The translations under genes were made by a program, and so were the position numbers. Shown here piece after piece: positions 53,820 to 62,031 of a DNA stretch of 64,000 nucleotides. The DNA is from Shewanella gelidii (lineage in GTDB: Bacteria; Pseudomonadota; Gammaproteobacteria; Enterobacterales; Shewanellaceae). Where the stretch lies: the NCBI RefSeq assembly GCF_014647855.1, contig NZ_BMPZ01000002.1, positions 124,001-188,000 of the forward strand, written 5' to 3'. The notes below the pieces were generated by a model. It was not told where the DNA came from. It worked only from the letters and a program-made list of their open reading frames with translations, and ran no database searches. Position 1 is the stretch's first letter. The number at the start of each line of letters is the position of its first letter.

Positions 53820-54149
53820 TTAGCCGCCAGCGAGTTTCACTGTATATTTCATTTTTTCAAGAATCGCTTTTATCTTGTCTCTATCATCGGTTTGAATCTC
53901 AACATCAAAGCCTTTGACTGTGCCGCCACAGCCGCATTGTTTCTTCACTTTTTGGGCGAGTGCTTTAAGCGCTTTAGCGTCCAAGCCTAGGCCGCGAATA
54001 ATTGATACGCCTTTGCCTTTACGCCCTTTCGTATCGCGGTGAATACGGACAATGCCGTCTCCTTCCGGTGCTTTCTCTTGGGCTTTTTTCTCGGTGATTC
54101 TGCCACCATCAGTGCTAAAAACTAGCGAAACATTTGGGTCTATTCTCAT
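53820..54149 (-). CDS. yciH: SUI1-type translation factor YciH
   Basis: A 109-aa bacterial homologue of eIF1/SUI1. The SUI1 domain fills residues about 35-105, with RRDTKGRKGKG-like basic region (here HRDTKGRKGKGVSIIRGLGL) and KKQCGCGGTVK. E. coli YciH influences start-site fidelity in vitro. It shares a strand with yqgE and is 24 nt away. Confidence 0.94.
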   Translation of the reverse strand: MRIDPNVSLVFSTDGGRITEKKAQEKAPEGDGIVRIHRDTKGRKGKGVSIIRGLGLDAKALKALAQKVKKQCGCGGTVKGFDVEIQTDDRDKIKAILEKMKYTVKLAGG

Positions 54150-54391
54150 GATCAGGACTGCTATTTTTAGTTCAATAGGAAGAGTTTACCAAAATCGTCT
54201 GCAAGGCGGCATGGATTTGGCAAAATTGTTTGGTCTTCGTGAGATGACTATTAAATATTCTAGCTGAAATCTAGCTGAACAAAGGTTTGAATCTCAAGTA
54301 ATTTCATTGAGGTTAGTCGCTGAGCTAGGTAAGCTGTATTGATGTAATCACGTTGGTTCATTGATTAATTTTGAACTTTGAGGGACACACC

Positions 54392-54952
54392 ATGAAAAAA
54401 TTTCTGATCCTTGCGCTCGCAAGCATGCTTGCTGCTTGTAGCTCTGTAAAAACCTCTTGGGATTACGATCCTCAGGTCAATTTTAAGCAATTCAAATCGT
54501 ACGCTTGGGTGAATAAATCAGATACAGATGAGAACTATCATCTCAATGGTTTGATGGAGCAACGTGTAAAAAACGCAGTCGAGCGTGAACTACAAGCGAA
54601 AGGCATTACACCTGTCTCCAATGAGTCGGCGGACATATTAGTGAACTATTTAACGAAGGTTGATAAAAAGGTTGATGTCGATACGTTTAATACAGACTTT
54701 GGCTATAACCCATACTATCGCCCTGGTTGGAATTGGGGCACGCGAGTGCACACGCAAACTACCGTCAGGGAATATGAAGTGGGCACTTTGATTGTAGATA
54801 TTATCGATAATCAATCCAAGAAGCTGATATGGCGTGGCTCGCTGGCGGATACGATTCGGGATAACAAGAGTCCTGAGGAAAGAACCGAGATTATTAATCA
54901 ATCGGTCGCACAAATTCTGGCGAATTTCCCTCCTCAACCGAAAGTGAAGTAA
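54392..54952 (+). CDS. DUF4136 lipoprotein
   Basis: A 186-aa lipoprotein. The lipobox is LAAC with C16, followed by SSVK, so it is probably outer-membrane anchored (no Asp at +2). The DUF4136 domain covers most of the mature part (NFKQFKSYAWV, ADILVNYLT, VGTLIVDIIDNQSKKLIWRG). Function unknown. I use the ATG at 54392 with GAGGG upstream; the frame is open seven codons further. Confidence 0.9.
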   Translation: MKKFLILALASMLAACSSVKTSWDYDPQVNFKQFKSYAWVNKSDTDENYHLNGLMEQRVKNAVERELQAKGITPVSNESADILVNYLTKVDKKVDVDTFNTDFGYNPYYRPGWNWGTRVHTQTTVREYEVGTLIVDIIDNQSKKLIWRGSLADTIRDNKSPEERTEIINQSVAQILANFPPQPKVK

Positions 54953-55001
54953 GCGATTTCCGAGTGAATAGTGAAGGTCGCAGAGGCATTTTAATGGAAT
55001 C

Positions 55002-55029
55002 GCGATAGAATTTATTCTATCGCTTTTTT
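55002..55029 (+). terminator. Intrinsic terminator after DUF4136 gene
   Basis: GCGATAGAA (55002-55010) and TTCTATCGC (55015-55023) form a 9-bp stem with a TTTA loop, followed by six T. Confidence 0.92.
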
Positions 55030-55160
55030 ATTTCCAATGGTGCTGAATATGGGGCTCGATTGCCCGTAGGACTTTAGCTGTCGCTGAATTAGACCAAAGT
55101 CCAGCAGTTGTTTTTATAACCGAATGTTAACCTTTTGTTGTACTCAAAAGGAGGTTGTAA

Positions 55161-55619
55161 ATGCAGCAGTTTCTCGAATCATGGTTTGCAGAATGTAGTG
55201 ATGGTAAAGCACCAGCGTTAGAATCCGTGTCTATGGACACCCGTGCGTATTGGCATGCAGTATTGGCCCAGTGTAAAGCGGGTATGCTTGATTCGTGGCA
55301 AAAAACACCCCCGGGGCGTTTAGCTTTGATCATTCTTATGGGACAGCTTGCCAATTTGCTTGAAGACTCGGATTGCTACAAATTGAACCAGAAAGCAAAA
55401 CGCCTATGCCTTTACGGTGTTGAGCAGGGGTTTGATACACAGCTCGATGTGATGCAGCGACGCTATTTTTATGAGCCGTTGTTTGCCTCAAGCGAAGCGA
55501 AAGATAGAGACTTATTACAGCGACTTTTAAGTGGCATGAGAGCATTAGCTGCTGAAGAATCTTTGAACACATGGCAAGGTTGGTACCATCAAGCACGTAT
55601 GTCATCGATTCATGCCTAG
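55161..55619 (+). CDS. DUF924-like small helical protein
   Basis: A 152-aa helical protein that resembles a shortened DUF924 protein (normally about 180-200 aa). Matching stretches are FLESWFAEC at the start, LDSWQKTPPGRLALIILMGQLANLL in the middle (family pattern grLaliiLlDQfpR, but the Asp and Arg are replaced by Gly and Ala), and RRYFYEPLFASSEAKDRDL. These replacements suggest a divergent member. AAGGAGG precedes the ATG. No recognised partner nearby. Confidence 0.75.
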   Translation: MQQFLESWFAECSDGKAPALESVSMDTRAYWHAVLAQCKAGMLDSWQKTPPGRLALIILMGQLANLLEDSDCYKLNQKAKRLCLYGVEQGFDTQLDVMQRRYFYEPLFASSEAKDRDLLQRLLSGMRALAAEESLNTWQGWYHQARMSSIHA

Positions 55620-56042
55620 AGAGCTGCTTAGATAGATGTATTGATAGTTCGGTAACAGATCCCCAAAGGCACGCGTTAAGAATCGTTCTTCTCGGGTGCC
55701 GCCCCCATTTTTCTCCCACTCTATTTCACTGCCTCTTTGGGACGCTGTACATTTCCATGTCGATGGCCGCTCCGGTTGTCCGTTATCCCGAGGCGTGCCG
55801 TTCAACAAACATCGGAGCATATTCACCTAAGCCCATGCACCTGATGCCAATGGCAATGTTGTTTTGGCTTGGCTCGATGGAGTACCTAAGTTCTTCTATC
55901 GCTGGGATTTCTTAAAAATAGATAATATCAACATCCTCTACTGTTACTTATCTTCACAAACCTATAAACTGTGACTCATCTCTACTTCTGCTTGATAAGC
56001 TAATCTATATCATATTGGTGTTTATGATTGTTGAGGGCTGAA
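55620..56042. other. Intergenic stretch before OmpA-like gene
   Basis: About 420 nt. A 114-codon plus-strand frame overlaps the end of the DUF924-like gene (55571-55915), but its Cys/Met/Ser/Pro-rich translation shows no family features. I see no hairpin with a T-run. Presumably it includes the promoter for the OmpA-like gene. Confidence 0.4.
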
Positions 56043-56594
56043 ATGAGACTTTTTTTCATTGGATTTGTGGTTTTAATGTTGAGCTCAGGCGCTTTTGCGT
56101 GGCAAGACTCGGATGCCGACGGGGTTCCGGATCTGAAAGATGCATGTGCTGGAACTCCAAAAGGGTTTGTTGTCTATGCCAATGGTTGTGATAACGAAGT
56201 TGCCGTTGAAAATTTATGTATTGCAGACTTGAATGGCAATCTTTATCCACAGGGCTGTCAGCAAGTGACGATCGACTCATTGTACTATGCCTTGAATAGT
56301 GACGAAGTCAGTTATGACCAAGTTGAAAAACTACTTAGGCTAAGTCGGTTTATTCAACAATATCAGCATAATATATATTTGGTTGGCTATGCCGATATAA
56401 GCGGTGAAACAAATTATAACGCGCAGTTGTCGCTAGCACGTGCGCATAATATTAAGCAACTCTTAGTAGAAGATTATGGCGTTGTTGCCAGTCGGATAGA
56501 AGTTCAGGGACGAGGGAGTCAAGACGCAAAGTACCTTAAGGATAGTGAAATGCGAGCCTATGACCGTCGCGTCGACTTTTTTATAAATAAGTAA
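56043..56594 (+). CDS. OmpA-family protein with thrombospondin type-3 repeat
   Basis: A 183-aa exported protein. A signal peptide (about 1-19, ending FAW or AFA) precedes one calcium-binding thrombospondin type-3-like repeat (DSDADGVPDLKDACAGTP), a short disulfide-rich linker, and a C-terminal OmpA-like peptidoglycan-binding domain (about 95-183: VGYADISGETNYNAQLSLAR, then RRVDFFI). I start at ATG 56043 with GAGG upstream rather than five codons earlier at TTG. It is 23 nt before mscS and may be co-transcribed, which would link envelope anchoring and turgor control. Confidence 0.88.
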   Translation: MRLFFIGFVVLMLSSGAFAWQDSDADGVPDLKDACAGTPKGFVVYANGCDNEVAVENLCIADLNGNLYPQGCQQVTIDSLYYALNSDEVSYDQVEKLLRLSRFIQQYQHNIYLVGYADISGETNYNAQLSLARAHNIKQLLVEDYGVVASRIEVQGRGSQDAKYLKDSEMRAYDRRVDFFINK

Positions 56595-56617
56595 AGTGTG
56601 TTTTAAGGGAGAAAATA

Positions 56618-57445
56618 ATGGAAAATATTCAAGGTTTATTAGATCAGGCGCCAGACTTGATCATGACCTACGGCCTGAAGATTGTTTATGCAATCGTTAT
56701 CTTTATCATAGGTAAATATATCGCCAATGTAATGAAGAAACTGTCGTTTAAGATGATGGATAGTCGTAAAGTTGATCCGACAGTGAGCTCGTTTGTTTCA
56801 AATATTCTGTGGGGCTTAGTATTTGTCTTTACTATTATCGCCACACTTGGTCAGTTAGGGATCCAAACGGCATCACTGGTTGCTGTAATTGGTGCCGCCG
56901 GTTTAGCCGTTGGTTTAGCATTGCAAGGCTCATTGTCTAATTTCGCAGCTGGTGTGCTTATGGTGATGTTCCGCCCTTGTCGTGTGGGGGATTATGTTGA
57001 AGCGGCTGGTACCGCTGGCATTGTTGATGAAATCACGATCTTTTCAACTAAACTACGTACACCAGATAACAAAGTTATTATTGCACCCAATTCGGCAATG
57101 ATGGATGGCACCATAGTTAACTACTCGACCATGGGACAACGCCGTGTCGATTTGGTGATTGGCGTTTCTTATGATGCTGATATTGCACAAACCAAAGCAA
57201 TTCTCGCGAAAGTGGTGGAAGAGAATCAGTACGTGTTGAAAGAGCCAGGATACACGATAGGTTTATCTGAACTTGCTGACTCTTCGGTGAATTTTGTTGT
57301 CCGTCCTTGGGTTAATACGCCGGACTATTGGGGTGCATATTTTGAACTGTTAGAGCAAATTAAAAATGCACTTGATGCGGCTGGGATTGGTATTCCTTAT
57401 CCACAAATGGATCTGCATGTAAAAGAATTAGCTCAAGCGAGCTAA
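56618..57445 (+). CDS. mscS: Small-conductance mechanosensitive channel MscS
   Basis: A 275-aa channel (E. coli MscS 286). TM1 about 20-40, TM2 about 60-83, the pore helix TM3 about 90-115 with the Ala/Gly-rich motif VIGAAGLAVGLALQGSLSNFAAGV, then the cytoplasmic beta domain and cage (PNSAMMDGTIVNYS). It releases solutes on hypo-osmotic shock. It follows the OmpA-like gene by 23 nt and ends with a terminator. Confidence 0.96.
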   Translation: MENIQGLLDQAPDLIMTYGLKIVYAIVIFIIGKYIANVMKKLSFKMMDSRKVDPTVSSFVSNILWGLVFVFTIIATLGQLGIQTASLVAVIGAAGLAVGLALQGSLSNFAAGVLMVMFRPCRVGDYVEAAGTAGIVDEITIFSTKLRTPDNKVIIAPNSAMMDGTIVNYSTMGQRRVDLVIGVSYDADIAQTKAILAKVVEENQYVLKEPGYTIGLSELADSSVNFVVRPWVNTPDYWGAYFELLEQIKNALDAAGIGIPYPQMDLHVKELAQAS

Positions 57446-57471
57446 CTTTGATAGGGTTTGCCCTAAGCAAT

Positions 57472-57498
57472 AAAAGGTCGGTTTTGCCGGCCTTTTTT
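57472..57498 (+). terminator. Intrinsic terminator after mscS
   Basis: AAAAGGTCGG (57472-57481) pairs with CCGGCCTTTT (57487-57496) with one G-U, loop TTTTG, followed by more T. Confidence 0.9.
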
Positions 57499-57529
57499 AT
57501 TGGCAATCACGTAGGAATTAGGAAGTAAA

Positions 57530-58546
57530 ATGATTGATCTCAGAAGCGACACCGTCACTTTGCCCACCCCCGCTATGCGCGCCGCAATGGCAAGGGCTGA
57601 TGTCGGGGATGATGTTTATGGGGATGACCCAAGCGTTAACCGCCTTCAAGCGCTTGCTGCAGATATGTGCGGGTTTGAAAATGCGCTTTTTGTTGCTTCT
57701 GGAACCCAAGCCAATCTTATTGCTTTAATGACGCATTGTGGGCGTGGTGATGAATACATCTGCGGCCAACAAGCACACAACTACATGTTTGAAGGCGGTG
57801 GGGCGGCCGTACTCGGTAGCATTCAACCTCAGCCCTTGACCAATCAAAGTGACGGCAGCATTTTGTTGGCCGATATTCAAAGTGCGATTAAGCCAAAAGA
57901 CATCCACTTTGCCCAAACTAAGCTGCTGAGTTTAGAGAATACGATTGGTGGCAAAGTCTTATCAACGTCGTATTTAGCAAGTGCCCAAAAGCTTGCTTTT
58001 AAACATCGCCTGCGTACCCATCTTGATGGGGCACGCGTAGCAAATGCTGCTGTTGCACAGAATGTGAGTTTGGCTGATATTTGCCAATATTTTGATTCCG
58101 TATCCATTTGTCTTTCTAAAGGCTTATGTGCTCCTGTGGGTTCGATCTTGCTTGGAGATGAGCAATTTATTGAAAAGGCCAAGCGCTGGCGAAAAATGCT
58201 CGGTGGTGGGATGCGTCAGGCTGGGGTGATTGCAGCAGCTGGTGAGTTAGCGTTAACCCAACAAGTCGATCGCTTAGCGGATGATCATTATCATGCGCAA
58301 TTACTTGCAACTGAGTTAAGTCAAGTGGCTGGTTTATCTGTTGAACTGTCTCGAGTGCAGACCAACATGGTATTTGTGCGACTTGATGATCAGCATGAGC
58401 CACAGACAATGGCCGATGCACTGTTAGCGCAAGGCATAAAAATATATCCCGGGCGAGACATTCGCTTAGTGCTGCACAAAGATATTCATCGGCGGGATAT
58501 TCGCACTATAGTTGATGGCTTTAAATCCTGCTTAGCGACCAGCTAG
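57530..58546 (+). CDS. ltaE: Low-specificity L-threonine aldolase LtaE
   Basis: PLP enzyme cleaving L-threonine and L-allo-threonine to glycine and acetaldehyde. 338 aa (E. coli LtaE 333). The PLP lysine is K197 in CLSKGLCAPVGS, and IDLRSDTVTLPT at the start and HLDGARVANAA in the middle are conserved. Monocistronic by position, between the mscS terminator and a long non-coding stretch. Confidence 0.95.
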   Translation: MIDLRSDTVTLPTPAMRAAMARADVGDDVYGDDPSVNRLQALAADMCGFENALFVASGTQANLIALMTHCGRGDEYICGQQAHNYMFEGGGAAVLGSIQPQPLTNQSDGSILLADIQSAIKPKDIHFAQTKLLSLENTIGGKVLSTSYLASAQKLAFKHRLRTHLDGARVANAAVAQNVSLADICQYFDSVSICLSKGLCAPVGSILLGDEQFIEKAKRWRKMLGGGMRQAGVIAAAGELALTQQVDRLADDHYHAQLLATELSQVAGLSVELSRVQTNMVFVRLDDQHEPQTMADALLAQGIKIYPGRDIRLVLHKDIHRRDIRTIVDGFKSCLATS

Positions 58547-59192
58547 CTAAAATTTCGCTTGTATCGCCCTTTGCTGGTGGGTGGTTTTCGATTTCAATTT
58601 ACAGAGTTTTCATACCTAGAGCCGCGCCTTGTGACTGCGACAAAGAAGCGGAAGCTGAAATCTTTTTTCCCGGCTATGAATTGATGTTTATCGGTTATTT
58701 TGTTGATGACTTTATCGGTCACGTTGTTGATTCAGAAGCTTGATACTGCAATCGTTTTCCATTATTTGACCCTTGAGCGTTTGCTATGCAACATGACTTT
58801 TTTAGTCGCAAAAAGGGGTCGTCTCTGACTTCGAGTTCACAAACTTCACAACCTTCGGCTTGCTGTTTCATTGTTGGCTATTGTGGGTTTGATTGCCGGA
58901 GTAACAAGGCGCCCTTGTTTGCAATGGATTCAGCGTTACCTGCACTTTCTGATAATGGGGTGGATGATTATCGACTTGATGCGCCTGTTGGCTGTAGGGA
59001 TGAGTCAGTAGGTCAGTTTGCAATCGAAAAAATATGGGTAGCGCACTCAATCAAATGGCTGAATTAATAGATTTTTTATATAAGTAACACCTACTTTTTG
59101 TTAATATTCTAAGGCTTTTACCACCGCGAGTTTATGATTGCTGTGAGTCATGCGGGTGGCACTTTACTGTTGTCTGTACAAAGGAGTGTAAA
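58547..59192. other. Long stretch with possible decayed or tiny membrane gene
   Basis: About 650 nt without a confident gene. A 93-codon frame starts at 58786 (ATG, weak GAG upstream) but its Cys/Ser/Asp-rich product has no family features. In another frame of the same strand, ending at a TAG near 59011, about 60 codons read as a hydrophobic peptide with basic ends (for example LLAIVGLIAGVTRRPC). A TGA closes that frame upstream. This could be the remnant of a frameshifted gene or chance. Confidence 0.35.
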
Positions 59193-59867
59193 ATGAATAT
59201 GGACATGACCATACAAGAGGTTTTGTTCTGGTCGGCCTTAATTATTGCCGTCTCGATTGGCTGCCGTTACTACTATGAGAAGAAGCGCTCAGAAAAACTT
59301 GGATTGGTTGCTAGAAAGTTAGGATTTACCTTTTCAAAGGAAGGCCGAGAATCGACTCAGGATCACCATGCAGATTTCAATTTGTTTTCCATAGGAAGCT
59401 GCCGCGAGGTGATCAATGAAATGTGGGGTACACATCGGGGAGATGCTGTCTCTATGTTTGGCTATTGCTACATTCAAGGCTCAGGTAAAAACTCCAAGAA
59501 TTATAGACAAACCGTGCTGTCGATACGATGCCAGGGACTTGATCTACCACAGTTTATATTGATGCCTGAAAGCACCATTCATAAAATTAGCCAGTATTTT
59601 GGAAATGAAGATATAGATTTTGAATCATTCCCATCCTTTTCTGATAAATATCTATTACACGCAGAGGATGAAGAAAAGGTTAGAGAAATCTTTACGCCAA
59701 AGGTGATCAAGTTTTTTGAGTCCAATCCAAAAGTTTCCGTAGAAGGCAAGGGGGATACCCTGATTTTCTATCAAGATTATAAGCGCTGTAAACCAGATGA
59801 ATTTGATGCCTTTTACCAACAGGGGCGCGCAACTCTTGAGCACTTTATTCAACCTCAGTTTAATTAG
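59193..59867 (+). CDS. Uncharacterised membrane-anchored protein
   Basis: A 224-aa protein of no family I recognise. One N-terminal membrane helix (about 7-27) followed by basic residues (YYYEKKRSEK) suggests a cytoplasmic soluble domain of about 195 residues. That domain has an early segment GLVARKLGFTFSKEGRES, a middle with beta-rich character (VSMFGYCYIQGSGKNSKNYR, TVLSIRC), and a C-terminal helix. The ATG has AAAGGAG 7 nt upstream, and the gene is in a typical codon pattern, so it is real. Neighbours (ltaE, small TM protein) give no clue. Confidence 0.75.
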   Translation: MNMDMTIQEVLFWSALIIAVSIGCRYYYEKKRSEKLGLVARKLGFTFSKEGRESTQDHHADFNLFSIGSCREVINEMWGTHRGDAVSMFGYCYIQGSGKNSKNYRQTVLSIRCQGLDLPQFILMPESTIHKISQYFGNEDIDFESFPSFSDKYLLHAEDEEKVREIFTPKVIKFFESNPKVSVEGKGDTLIFYQDYKRCKPDEFDAFYQQGRATLEHFIQPQFN

Positions 59868-60035
59868 TGTTTTTGCTGCCAAGTTGCATTGGCACATTGG
59901 CGGATGACGATTAGATTGTTGGGGCGAATATTGCTATTCGGCAGTTCAGCAGTTTCGTGTTTTAGGTAAACATAAGCTTTTGATGAGTTTGATTCTTGTG
60001 TACGACATGTGCGCGAAAAATGTTACGTGGAATAA

Positions 60036-60452
60036 GTGCAGTCTATGTATTTAGTTAAAGCGATAGCAATATGGTTGGTGATGGTGATAGCTGCGATCGC
60101 GAACGGGCTTATTCGAGAGAAACTATTCAATGTTTATTTAAGTGAAACACTTGCTTTGGTTTTGAGTGGAGTTTTGCTATCTATTCTGATCTTGTTAATC
60201 ATTTATATGACAATAGGTTTTTATAAATGGAAGCAAGGTTCATCGTATATAGGACTGGGGATTATTTGGGTAAGTTTCACATTACTGTTTGAGTATGGCT
60301 TTGGTTACTTCGTCAGGGGTTCACCTATCAGTGAAATTAATCAAATATTCAACGTTTCTAAAGGCAATCTATTTATACTCGCACTTATTGTTATCTTAGT
60401 TGGCCCGCGAGTCATCGCGCAATATAAAGGTTATATAAAGGCAGCCCCATGA
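60036..60452 (+). CDS. Small four-helix membrane protein
   Basis: A 138-aa protein with four predicted transmembrane helices (near 6-26, 40-62, 72-92 and 108-128). No family recognised. The start is uncertain: GTG at 60036 has GTGGA upstream, and ATG at 60045 (135 aa) is an alternative. It lies 168 nt after the uncharacterised membrane-anchored gene and 267 nt before the thioesterase gene. Confidence 0.65.
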   Translation: MQSMYLVKAIAIWLVMVIAAIANGLIREKLFNVYLSETLALVLSGVLLSILILLIIYMTIGFYKWKQGSSYIGLGIIWVSFTLLFEYGFGYFVRGSPISEINQIFNVSKGNLFILALIVILVGPRVIAQYKGYIKAAP

Positions 60453-60719
60453 CAGGACGAACAATCTGTGTCAAATGGCTTAGCTATTAAACTATGCCGG
60501 TTGAGTTGCATAGAAACTTAGACGATTTCAATCAAACCCTTTGCTACACATTGGTGCATACCGCTCCCTGAATTAGCGCAAGCGACCATGCGGTTTGTTT
60601 TGCACTGCTTTTAAGTGTCTGTAATAAAATGAAATAATTATTTGGCATCACACTTGCTACCTATTTAGGGGTAAAGGTTGTGTTGCTAGTAATGTGTTGC
60701 AAGCTTAAGGAATCGCAGA

Positions 60720-61088
60720 ATGAAATATTACAGTCGAAGGTTGGTCAAGCCAGAGCATTTAAACCCTGCTAATTCATTATTTGGTGGGCAGTTATTGAGC
60801 TGGATTGATGAAGAAGCTGCAATATTTGCTGCGTGCCAACTCAACAGCAAACGCCATGTCACAAAGCTGATCTCTGAAGTTAACTTCGTGAGCCCAGCAA
60901 GGCAGGGGGATGTTGTGGAGTTTGGTCTTGAGCTTATTAGTTTAGGGCATAGCTCGATAACGGTTCGTTGTGAAGTTCGCAATAAAATGACACAAATTCC
61001 CGTAGTGGTAATCGACAAAATTGTGTTTGTCCATGTGAATGAAGACGGTCAGCCTGTCGCTCATGGCATTCGAGCCAATGCTGCTTAA
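60720..61088 (+). CDS. Acyl-CoA thioesterase, YciA-like hotdog
   Basis: A 122-aa single hotdog domain of the acyl-CoA hydrolase (YciA/BACH) type. The motif LNPANSLFGGQLLSWIDEEA carries the catalytic aspartate D30, and KLISEVNFVSPARQGDVVEF the second conserved block. E. coli YciA is about 132 aa. An AAGGAA sequence lies before the ATG. It probably trims acyl-CoA pools in the cytoplasm. Followed by a long-stem terminator. Confidence 0.9.
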   Translation: MKYYSRRLVKPEHLNPANSLFGGQLLSWIDEEAAIFAACQLNSKRHVTKLISEVNFVSPARQGDVVEFGLELISLGHSSITVRCEVRNKMTQIPVVVIDKIVFVHVNEDGQPVAHGIRANAA

Positions 61089-61090
61089 CA

Positions 61091-61142
61091 AAGCGAAATA
61101 CTACCTCAACTTGCCCTGGGGTTAGTATTTCGCTTCTTTTTT
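61091..61142 (+). terminator. Intrinsic terminator after thioesterase gene
   Basis: AAGCGAAATACTA (61091-61103) pairs perfectly with TAGTATTTCGCTT (61123-61135), a 13-bp stem with a 19-nt loop, followed by C and six T. Confidence 0.88.
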
Positions 61143-61175
61143 CCTTAACGTGTTTACGAGTCAAGCCTAAGCAAT

Positions 61176-61206
61176 AAAAAAGCAGTGCTGTTACCAACAC
61201 TGCTTT
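61176..61206 (-). terminator. Terminator of the minus-strand hypothetical gene
   Basis: AAAGCAGTG and CACTGCTTT (61179-61187 and 61198-61206) form a 9-bp stem; on the minus strand a run of six T follows. It lies 18 nt beyond the stop of the gene at 61225. Confidence 0.88.
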
Positions 61207-61224
61207 CTGTAGGCGCTGAGTGGG

Positions 61225-61590
61225 CTATTTTAGCTTAGCGAGTCGCTTCTCATAATCTTCCGCTAGATAACTCACAATATCTTCTAGACATGTGTTGTCG
61301 TCGCAATCATCCATGAGAATCTTGAAGGTCACTAATATGTGGCCATCGTCTTTGAGGCGATCACTTCTAACTGAGAAATAAGTGTCTACACCTTCGGCTT
61401 TTCGAATCGCAAGCCCGTTAAGTTCGATCAGTTCGATGGCGTGTTGACCATGCCATTTTGTAATTCTATTTAGTGCGATTTCGCAGGATTTGTTGATTTC
61501 AACATGGTTTTTCCATGTCACTTCATGTTCAGGATCTTTGTAGTGAGGGCATCTTACGGTGTAGTTACAAACGTGGGTAATCGCTGTCAT
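61225..61590 (-). CDS. Uncharacterised 121-aa protein with five cysteines
   Basis: No family recognised. It is a soluble, acidic protein with no signal peptide. Five cysteines are at C8, C14, C36, C95 and C100. The spacing C8-x5-C14 and C95-x4-C100 hints at a metal site or disulfides, but no standard motif fits. Segments YTVRCPHYKDPEHEVTWKN and RLKDDGHILVTFKILMDDCD look well ordered. Real gene status is supported by a proper terminator just downstream and a plausible AAGGCGGG upstream. It is encoded alone between two convergent/divergent neighbours. Confidence 0.7.
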   Translation of the reverse strand: MTAITHVCNYTVRCPHYKDPEHEVTWKNHVEINKSCEIALNRITKWHGQHAIELIELNGLAIRKAEGVDTYFSVRSDRLKDDGHILVTFKILMDDCDDNTCLEDIVSYLAEDYEKRLAKLK

Positions 61591-62031
61591 AGTTTAGTGT
61601 CCCGCCTTGAAATATTACTGCCATCATAGGCAGTTAAATTAAAATTGGTCAAACTTTAAAGCTACAAACTGTTGAGGCTTTACTAGGAATTCCTACGACA
61701 TTAGTTAAGCCTATGCTTCTTTGTAGCATGAGACAAAACCCAATAACCATGTGCCAGCTCTCACTTTTGCTTCGCATTTTTGAGAAATGGTGCAAATTGC
61801 TCGTTACTTAATCAATTTGCTCGGGTTCATTGTTTGTTGTGGTTGAAAGTTGTGTAAGTTGATATTGCGGTCAAAAATAAGCAGATGTATAGAAATTCAA
61901 AAGCCTACTCTTTCGAGTAGGCTTTCTAGTTAGCTTAAACTTTGCAGGGAAAAAGCGAACGCTGGGATCTTACACTAAAAATATTTAATTCGTTAATTAA
62001 TATTCTTTAAGTATATGCCCAGCTTCCCCTC
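61591..62031. other. Intergenic region before the alcohol dehydrogenase 3' end
   Basis: About 440 nt with no ORF supported. It contains the hairpin at 61900-61925 and an AT-rich inverted repeat around AATATT...AATATT near 61980-62004. Both lie downstream of the minus-strand alcohol dehydrogenase gene and could shape its 3' end. Confidence 0.45.
61900..61925. terminator. Hairpin terminator candidate downstream of the ADH gene
   Basis: AAAGCCTACTC (61900-61910) and GAGTAGGCTTT (61915-61925) form a perfect 11-bp stem with a TTTC loop. Short T tracts lie on both sides, better on the minus strand. It is about 105 nt past the ADH stop codon. Confidence 0.7.

Noticed and set aside
55571..55915. 114-codon frame overlapping the end of the DUF924-like gene
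   Set aside because: Overlaps a better-supported gene and translates into a Cys/Met/Ser/Pro-rich sequence without motifs.
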